The translations under genes were made by a program, and so were the position numbers. Shown here piece by piece: positions 57,525 to 64,000 of a DNA stretch of 64,000 nt. The notes under the pieces are model-generated. The model worked only from the letters and a program-made list of their open reading frames with translations, was not told the DNA's origin and did not search any database. The DNA is from Trichomonas vaginalis G3 (taxonomy: Eukaryota > Parabasalia > Trichomonadida > Trichomonadidae): positions 26,676,556-26,740,555 of the forward strand of contig NC_067205.1 in the NCBI RefSeq assembly GCF_026262505.1, in the 5' to 3' direction. Position 1 is the first letter of the stretch. Every line of letters starts with the position of its first letter.

Positions 57525-57569
57525 TGAAGTGTGGGTATTCAATTTCCACCCAACGGTTCAGCACGCCTC
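57525..57569 (-). repeat. terminal inverted repeat of element D, right
   Basis: Ends CCCAACGGTTCAGCACGCCTC; partner of 54451-54495, and itself a TGCTGAA/TTCAGCA hairpin. Confidence 0.75.
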
Positions 57570-57579
57570 GTTTTTCGAA

Positions 57580-57960
57580 ATTGATCTAAATTCACACTTC
57601 ATTTCATCCTCGTATGGAACTCGCTTACACGCAATTAAATAATTGAGTTCGCGAGATTCAAGTTTTTCGCGTGTTTGAATTAACCACCAAGAAGGAATGG
57701 TTGGTCTACTCATAATAAAAAATGAAAAGCCAAATTCTCTCAAAAAGTTAAGTAGGACCATTTTTTTATAAAAAAATCCAATTCCATTATAAATGTTAAT
57801 TAATTTATATAATTATTGAATAAAAAATTTTCTTTGAGATTATGAAAAGTTCTTTGAAAAGTTATTTTTTCTCATTTTTAAATATTGTATTAGCCTATTT
57901 ATTTATAATCCAAATTAAATAACTTTAAATTCAATATTTAAAGAATAATTTTGAAGGAAT
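57580..57960 (-). pseudogene. integrase/transposase of element C, N-terminal part and leader
   Basis: Minus-strand coding sequence up to about 57760, with SRPTIPSWWLIQTREKLESR and an Arg/Lys-rich helical continuation. It leads into the target duplication of element D. The rest toward 57960 is an AT-rich leader. This is the start of the gene whose other parts are at 53933-54440 and 31931-32305. Confidence 0.55.
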
Positions 57961-58015
57961 TGAGTTACTTCCCCCGACGATAAAATTGAGAGATTTACAT
58001 TTTGACCGAACTTAG
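57960..58015 (-). repeat. terminal inverted repeat of element C, right
   Basis: Contains CCCCGACGATAAAATTG and ends TTGACCGAACTTAG, complementary to 31315-31328. Followed by CATG (58016-58019). Confidence 0.8.
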
Positions 58016-58709
58016 CATGCAACAATTTCATTTCAAACAAGCTTTACACAGGAAACTTGTAGCACTTTATACAAAAAATTTCAATACTTTACAAAATTCT
58101 TTATTTAAGCTATATTCTATTACTCCATTCATGTCTCATGAAGAATTTGTACTTACAATGCATATAATTAATCAAAATAAAGTTGATTCGATCAAAGATT
58201 ATATTGATTATTTCAACAAAGTTTGGTTGCCGCACTACAATTTAATATCTCAATATAATAATGCAACTGCAATATTCACTAATGATTGCCTCGAGAGTAT
58301 GCATTCAGAATTTTCTTCGTTAAAACATCCAAACATTTATGAAGCTATTAAGAAGATATCTCAAATCCAATTAGATAAATATAACGCCATCAAAAATAAC
58401 CAGAAGATCGAGCGCCATATAAAAACCGTTATCACTGATAGCTACAAAAATTATATTCTTGACTGCTTTCAAAAAGAACTTGAGAAAACAATTTTTTCTA
58501 TCAAACAATACAACGTAAGTGATCTTTCTTTGGTTCAGAACGAGATTTCTCCATATGGTTCCATAGAATCGAGTTCATTGTTCGAAAATATTCCAGTTCA
58601 TGATGCAGATATACTCAAATCGATCGATCTAACAGATAAAGATACAATGATCACTAAGTTTATTAATGAAAAAAGAGAAAAATTATGGCATTATTTAATG
58701 AAACATTAA
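58016..58709 (+). pseudogene. FLYWCH/MULE-type transposase, C-terminal part
   Basis: Continuation of the MULE transposase gene interrupted at 31315. It has FHFKQALHRKLVALY (the GC-x-FHF motif is split by the insertion), SITPFMSHEEFVLTM, a Trp-rich YFNKVWLPHYNLISQYN segment and DCLESMHSEFSSLKHPNIYE, the region that holds the third catalytic acidic residue and the following His in MULE enzymes. A stop follows at 58707-58709; a further coding-like stretch in another phase continues the protein, so the gene may carry a frameshift here too. Confidence 0.85.
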
Positions 58710-59206
58710 TCATCCAGATTTTAATTCATCCACTCCAATTCAAACTTAATTTTGAGCAAGCCGATACAAATCAAGGTTCAGATGCTCCAATTCGCTCCGA
58801 AAATTCAAATATTGCAGACTCTACAGATTTAGAACCAGAAAATCAAAACCATCCTTCTACAAATCAAATGTCTAGTAATCTAGAACATAAGCTGGACCTT
58901 CTTGATCATATTGAAAAACAATTATCGAAAATGCGCTCGTTATTGGGAATTCTTCCTACTACAAATGCTATTGTTGGGCCGTCAAAACAAGTTTCAGTTA
59001 ATAGCAAGCAAAATTCTGAAAAAAATAAGAAAAAATCTTCCATAACAACAAAATCAAACAATAAAAAACAAAATTCATCCGACAATCCTCCTAAACGTAA
59101 AGCTCCTATTTCGGAAAGGATTCTCAGCGATAATAACTTATATTTTCAAGTTCATCGAAAGAGATCGAAAAGCAAACGTTCCACATCTACAGAGAAAAAG
59201 AATTGA
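58710..59206 (+). pseudogene. low-complexity C-terminal tail of the MULE transposase
   Basis: An open frame (from 58685, overlapping the previous one) encoding an Asn/Ser/Lys/Pro-rich protein with NSEKNKKKSSITTKSNNKKQ and a basic end (HRKRSKSKRSTSTEKKN) that looks like a nuclear localisation signal. A coiled coil (LDLLDHIEKQLSKMRSLLG) lies in the middle. It is most simply the C-terminal tail of the transposase. It could also be a separate small gene. Confidence 0.5.
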
Positions 59207-60760
59207 TATATGAAGTCTAATTCCTTTTATAACTACTATATTTTTATTCTTATGACTAAAAAATAATATATTATTTAACAATTTTCATTTTTTTCTTTGA
59301 ACAATTTCGTTTTATTTCCATTTATTGTTAAATGATTTTTAGCATACACCTTTCTTTGTTCATCTTCTAAATACAATTTATTTTTTCTTAGATATAAAGT
59401 TGCCTCAAAATCTCGATTGAAAGACATTGAATTTAGTTTTGAGAAGACTGTTTTTCATTTTGAGAATTATTAATTAGCATATAATTATAATCATATTGTA
59501 TGAAGTTATCAATTCTCTTAAATTTTGAAAGCTTGAGAAATTTAAAAGCACAAACAAATATATATTATTAAAATCATGGTATTGATCAATTTGAAAATTT
59601 TGAAATTTTGAATACGAATTTTAATGTAAACTTTAATAGTTGTAACAGAATAGGAAACATCACAGATGGCAACTTACATTAATGAAAAGTTGGAATTTTT
59701 TCAATAAAATTTTATTCATGAAAAAAGATGCATGAAATACAATAATAGTAAATATAGATACGTTATACAACATGTTAAATAAGTGATCACTATAAGCATA
59801 ATAGCGTTAAACAAAATAATCATATCAAAATTTGTATCTGTAAGCAGCAAGAGTGTTATATCCTAATATTAGGTGTAACTACTTATTAGACAATGAATAC
59901 AATATAATGCATTGATTAATAGGCTAAAGAAAAAAAAATATATTCTTCAATTTGGACAATCCGAAATTTTTCTTAATTAATTGAATTACATATACATTAA
60001 TTTACAATTAAGTGATATCAGCGAGAAACTTATATGCACGTTTAACTTTATCAGATTTCAAATGAAAACATGGATTTCATTGCATGTTTTTCAATACTAG
60101 CTCCAGAAAAATGATACAAAGATGAATAAATAGTAATGTCCCTAAAAGAAGGTACAAAACAAAAAATTATCAACAATATACTTAATTTCGGCTATTATGA
60201 TAAAAAGTGAATATGTCAAAAACATTTATTCCATCATCTTGTTATCTGTACCTCACCACGGACTAATATGAAGAGAGATCAATTTCCAAAATTTTACCAA
60301 AAAGAGATTAGGCCTAATTTTTATGGCCAATCTTTATGATTTGTTATACAGATACTAGATCTACTACTCCCCAAAACAATTCATTTTTTGAATGGCCCCC
60401 TTTTTTAGGCCTTCATTTTATGAAAAATGCCAATATTATACGATTATTAATATATTTATTTTTTTGTTCTCAATAAAGATATTCAAAAGTCAATATAAAC
60501 CATTCAAAATTGAGAGGAAACTCATTGAGAGGCTCGGAATTCGAGTAGTGATGAAGGGTAAATTTTGAGAGCCAAAATTTCAAATCCCCTCAATATTTCA
60601 AAGCCCTTCTACTTAGATTTTGTGACTACCTTAATTCTATTCATTCATTTCGATCGTCATTTTTCAGTACATGATCGTAATTTTCAATTATTGATCGCGA
60701 TTTTACTTCAGAATTTGTTTGCAATATTGCTTATCAAAATTATATCTCTATTCTCTTGTA
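59207..60760. other. AT-rich region after the MULE
   Basis: About 1.55 kb without a convincing gene. A plus-strand frame at 60565-60819 is Phe/Ile-rich and looks like chance. I could not find the far terminal repeat of the MULE. A loose inverted repeat (GTAGTGATGAAGGGTAAATT near 60545 and AAAGCCCTTCTAC near 60601) is visible. Confidence 0.45.
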
Positions 60761-60762
60761 AT

Positions 60763-62012
60763 AAACAGAAATTCATCAAAAGTGACAGCTCTCAATTTTT
60801 TGACATTTGTAAATTCTAAATTGAATGAGAAAAATGAAATAATACTAAGCATAATACAATATTCTAGATTTAATTATAATTAGGAAAAAGTTAGTTTTGA
60901 GAGTACTTTTCATAGGCATATAGAATGAAATCTTCTGAAAAATAATATCACATAAACTCATATTATTTTCTAATATATAACTATTTTATATAAAAATCAA
61001 ATTCAATGATCTTAAAAGCGAAGGATAAACCTCAAAATTTACGAATATAATGAGTGGGAATATAATGCTTATCTATCATAAAACCATATGAAATATCAAT
61101 TTTTGCTTTACGCCTAATTTTGACGACAATTAGCAAAAAATGTTAAATGTTAACACTCAGTCCATTTGAATATGAAAAATAAAATTGACTTTGATTAAAT
61201 GTTTTTATTTATCATGCAATTCTTCTTGCGACCAAAGATTTGAATAAAAGTTCAAAAAATAAGATAGCTTAAAAATAATATACGGTAGTGTTTACTAATA
61301 GATGAATAGTATATAAATTCTATTAAAATGGATTTGATCCAAAAAAATATATAAAATTTGATCATAAATAAAATCGTTTTAAATTACTTCTTCATTTAAA
61401 TTATAACAATTATTTTTGGTTTTATATTTTTTTGGATCAAATCCATTTTAATAGAATTTATATACTATTCATCTATTAGTAAACACTACCGTATATTATT
61501 TTTTAAGCTATCTTATTTTTTGAACTTTTATTCAAATCTTTGGTCGCAAGAAGAATTGCATGATAAATAAAAACATTTAATCAAAGTCAATTTTATTTTT
61601 CATATTCAAATGGACTGAGTGTTAACATTTAACATTTTTTGCTAATTGTCGTCAAAAATTAGGCGTAAAGCAAAAATTGATATTTCATATGGTTTTATGA
61701 TAGATAAGCATTATATTCCCACTCATTATATTCGTAAATTTTGAGGTTTATCCTTCGCTTTTAAGATCATTGAATTTGATTTTTATATAAAATAGTTATA
61801 TATTAGAAAATAATATGAGTTTATGTGATATTATTTTTCAGAAGATTGTGTGTTCTTCTTCAAAATTTTATTTTTTTTATTAAAAAGAATCTTTACAAAA
61901 TATACATTTACTTTAATTAATATTTAAAAACGTGCTCTATCAAAAGTTCCAAAAATTCAATATTTTAGCTTTTCTGAGGTGTCACTTTTGATGAATTTCT
62001 GTTTACAACACT
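60763..62012. repeat. outer inverted repeat around the large palindrome
   Basis: TAAACAGAAATTCATCAAAA GTGACA at about 60764-60790 has its reverse complement at about 61983-62010. Each copy is about 138 bp from the arms of the large palindrome, and the sequence between differs on the two sides. Confidence 0.6.
60929..61847. repeat. near-perfect palindrome with about 425-bp arms
   Basis: Left arm 60929-61352, right arm 61423-61847, loop about 70 bp. Starting AATCTTCTGAAAAATAATAT, the two arms match base for base over almost their whole length; I noticed a one-base length difference (around TTTTGACGAC). No coding frame inside. AT-rich like the surroundings. Confidence 0.92.
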
Positions 62013-62446
62013 CTCATTTCTGTTTAGTCAATATCATTACACTCCTATTGTCTAATAACATGCTATTAATTTTCTTAAAATTAAAAAAAAATATCAACTT
62101 TTAAAAACAGAAACTTAACATCCTTAGGTCAATGGATTTTGATGTGAGATACATTTAATCTGTTTTTCTTTTTTTATTTTAAATAATTGAATATTTATAG
62201 TTGTTATGGGTCTTACATCATGTAAAACGAATTTTCTTAAAGTAAATTTACTTTTTCTTCAATCTTTCTTACATATTTATTAAAAAAAAAATTATCCAAA
62301 AAAAGATGTTTTAGAATGAAAAAAAATAGAAAAATCTTCATTTATAGTCTTTCTTGAATGTATACGTTTTGATTTTTTTCTTTTTTAAAAAATTCAATTT
62401 CTAGAAAAATCGAGAAAAAATCATTTTCTTCTATTTTTTAGGACGC
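62013..62446. other. AT-rich intergenic region
   Basis: T- and A-run-rich sequence with no gene or repeat that I can support. Confidence 0.5.
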
Positions 62447-62560
62447 CATACCCATTGAAATCTCCTCTCAGGACGCCATAAACTATTCAATTATGGTGTA
62501 AACTTCTTAAAAATTGAATAGTTTACATCAGGACGCCTTAGGACGCCAACCCTTTACGCG
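62447..62560 (-). repeat. GGCGTCC-repeat block (right copy, inverted)
   Basis: Read on the minus strand: GGGTTGGCGTCCTAAGGCGT, then TGTAAACTATTCAATT and its complement AATTGAATAGTTTA, then GGCGTCCTGAG and TATGGCGTCCTAAA. It matches the block at 4369-4490 in layout, with a different inner palindrome. Confidence 0.65.
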
Positions 62561-63179
62561 CCCTATTATTTCATTTGATATCATATGTAATTGAGCAAGA
62601 TCTCTCAACAGAAACGCTTTCTGATATAAAAGAAAGCTTTTCGAATTATTAACTCATGCAATTCGATGTTTTCGATTTCATCTACAAAAATAATCATTCA
62701 TGATTATGGAGAACACGGAATTTTCAATTAATTTATTAACTGTTCATTGAAAAACCGAAAGATTTATTAACCAACATTTTTTTTCTGTAATAATTTGATC
62801 AACAGTATATCATTCCCTTTCAATTTTTCAAAACTTTTGAAGCCTTTTATTTAACTGAATTGTTTGTTTCAATGCGGACCTACTATACCAAAATGATCAA
62901 TACATTGTGCTCTTCTAAATTATTGCCAGTACTTATCTAACACCGACTCAATAATCTCTCAAATGTTTAAGAGATACCGTTTTAGTTTACAAAAAAAATA
63001 CGTTATTTACACCCTGAGTCTTCTTCTAGAGATCTTTTTTTTAGATTTTGAAACGATGAAAAGATAGAGTATTATCAATGCATGTTATATTTAAGTTTAT
63101 TCATAAAAATATCAAATCTATCATAGAGAAAAAGAACATTTAAATTTATTGAAAATAGAAATTTAACTTTTTACTTTTT
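62561..63179. other. AT-rich 3' flank of the last gene
   Basis: About 600 bp with no gene seen. It begins with GCGCCCTATTATTTC after the GGCGTCC block and ends with the A/T-rich sequence after the stop of the minus-strand gene. Confidence 0.5.
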
Positions 63180-64000
63180 TTATAAGTCATCTAAAGGAGG
63201 ACTTTTAGAAAGTCTCTCCCATTCGATACTAACATGTTTTTTAGACAATTCGAAAGCAGCTAATCTCAGCTTCTCTCGAATAATTCCTTTTCCTTTATCT
63301 CCGAGTGCTAATAAACAAAATCTTCCTGCAGAAATGCAAGAAATCGAAGCCAAACAAGGCAACAAAGACTGCGAATCGCCAATGAAAGCCAAGGACAAAA
63401 TAATATCTCTCAAAGGCGTCGACATGTCAATTAAATCATAACAAATTTTTGTAAATTCTTCGTCATCGTACAAAAACTTTCCGAACAAAATTGTTTCGTT
63501 CATAGCGTTATTTGATTCGAAACAAATCAAACAACTATCTTTGTCACCTGATAAAGCAAATAATCGTCCGGCCAATTTCCAAAAACCACTTTTTGTAGAG
63601 ATTATTTTTGCTGCTTCCAAATTTGGCGACAAACAACAATGTGCGAATAAAGCGTCTTTTTCCGAATTCCTTTTTAACAGTTCATTTGCTGCTTCATCAT
63701 TTCTTTTTGTCAAAATCAAGTAGTCAACGAATTCATCGTTCAATATTTTCGATGTTCTCGTGAGACATACACTACTTGCGTATTTTTCTCTATATAATTC
63801 ACATGGTAAACTTAATGGTGAACACAAAGGAATGTCACTTTTTCTTAAAACGGTTTTTGCAAAATTAATAAAATTCAAATCACCAATTTTTTCGCTTATT
63901 TCTGACATTTCGTCCGGATTTTGACAGTTTACAAATCTGTCACGTAAACTATTATATTCAAAATTGGGGACAGAAATAAAAGTTTCGAAAGTTGGTAATT
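63180..64000 (-). CDS. alpha-solenoid-like protein, C-terminal part (continues beyond the window)
   Basis: The last 273 residues or so of a host gene; the frame stays open to the window edge, so the ATG at 63908 is probably internal. The sequence is a run of short helix pairs (NDEAANELLKRNSEKDALFA, SGFWKLAGRLFALSGDKDSC, FTKICYDLIDMSTPLRDIIL), the look of alpha-solenoids in vesicle-coat and intraflagellar-transport proteins. GDKDSCLICF-type helices recall their TPR-like repeats. The stop TAA overlaps TAAA, a trichomonad poly(A) feature. The exact family cannot be named from this part. Confidence 0.7.
   Translation of the reverse strand, partial: LPTFETFISVPNFEYNSLRDRFVNCQNPDEMSEISEKIGDLNFINFAKTVLRKSDIPLCSPLSLPCELYREKYASSVCLTRTSKILNDEFVDYLILTKRNDEAANELLKRNSEKDALFAHCCLSPNLEAAKIISTKSGFWKLAGRLFALSGDKDSCLICFESNNAMNETILFGKFLYDDEEFTKICYDLIDMSTPLRDIILSLAFIGDSQSLLPCLASISCISAGRFCLLALGDKGKGIIREKLRLAAFELSKKHVSIEWERLSKSPPLDDL

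Larger units (their letters stand above)
54451..57569. mobile_element. element D: non-autonomous, hairpin-array element with MULE-like ends
   Basis: 3119 bp bounded by the 10-bp direct duplication GTTTTTCGAA (54441-54450 and 57570-57579). The ends are inverted repeats: G then CGTGCTGAACCGTTGGG after three unmatched bases, then ATTGAATACCC. Nine to eleven bp duplications and G...C ends are MULE features. No transposase gene is visible. Both ends are themselves hairpins, and the interior from about 55083 to 57100 is an array of strong stem-loops. It sits in the integrase gene of element C. Confidence 0.75.
31315..58015. mobile_element. element C: DDE-integrase DNA transposon carrying nested insertions
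   Basis: Terminal inverted repeats start CTAAGTTCGGTCAA (31315-31328, reverse complement ending at 58015), with a second matching part around ATCGTCG further in. The flanks duplicate CATG (31311-31314 and 58016-58019; GCATGC if the terminal C is assigned to the target). Without Maverick B and element D only about 2 kb remains, holding one minus-strand gene for an rve-type DDE integrase/transposase. It splits the MULE transposase gene. The family is not assigned; Ginger-like or another integrase-derived DNA transposon are options. Confidence 0.75.

Noticed and set aside
57558-57761. Independent 67-residue minus-strand gene
   Set aside because: Better explained as the beginning of element C's integrase gene running into the target duplication of element D.
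60565-60819. 84-residue plus-strand frame
   Set aside because: Phe/Ile/Leu-rich, no initiator, no domain; likely chance in AT-rich DNA.
1-64000. tRNA, rRNA or spliceosomal introns
   Set aside because: No cloverleaf with conserved A/B boxes, no rRNA-like conserved block and no trichomonad-type extended 5' splice/branch motif was seen by eye.

Overview
The window is AT-rich protist DNA that fits Trichomonas vaginalis (or a close trichomonad). It has intron-less genes, a trichomonad-style initiator (TCA-Y-T-W, usually TCATTTT) about 10 nt before host-type start codons, a two-repeat Myb gene, stop codons overlapping TAAA, a FLYWCH/MULE transposase and two Maverick (Polinton) elements. Host genes are few: a small unknown gene near 404, the Myb gene at 3548-4102, an unknown helical protein at 28801-29907 (minus), and the 3' part of an alpha-solenoid-like gene at 63180-64000 (minus) that leaves the window.

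Most of the window is a stack of insertions, each bounded by target-site duplications that I could read. Maverick A (5063-28725, TSD GATTC) lies in host DNA between the Myb gene and the helical-protein gene. Further right, a MULE transposase gene (first part from 30241, second part from 58016) is split by element C (31315-58015, TSD CATG, or GCATGC). C is about 2 kb of its own sequence, a DDE-integrase DNA transposon. Inside C's integrase gene sit Maverick B (32306-53926, TSD GCCAAT) and element D (54451-57569, TSD GTTTTTCGAA). D is 3.1 kb, codes for nothing I can recognise, and carries a dense array of more than twenty hairpins. The order of events was therefore MULE, then C, then B and D.

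Maverick A and Maverick B share a virion-like gene set: double-jelly-roll major capsid candidate, minor-capsid candidates, FtsK/HerA-type packaging ATPase, retroviral-type integrase, a small acidic-tailed protein like ssDNA-binding proteins, and a phage-type tail-fibre protein. Both also carry a block of accessory genes (KilA-N/BRO-like, KilA-N plus GIY-YIG-like, CxxC protein). Only B shows a protein-primed DNA polymerase B. Only A shows a D5/SF3-like helicase remnant and a Dam-like adenine methyltransferase. I saw no adenovirus-type protease in either. Both are fossils with many intact reading frames and roughly ten broken genes each; B's long, nearly identical terminal repeats suggest a recent insertion.

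The least explained signals are non-coding. (1) The hairpin array in element D. (2) About eighteen copies of a GATC-centred palindrome, as AGGTTAGATCTAACCT in A and AGGTGAGATCTCACCT in B, framing accessory genes in inverted orientation with matched changes in both arms. (3) A near-perfect palindrome with 425-bp arms at 60929-61847. (4) GGCGTCC-repeat blocks with covarying inner stems, in opposite orientation, near both edges of the window.
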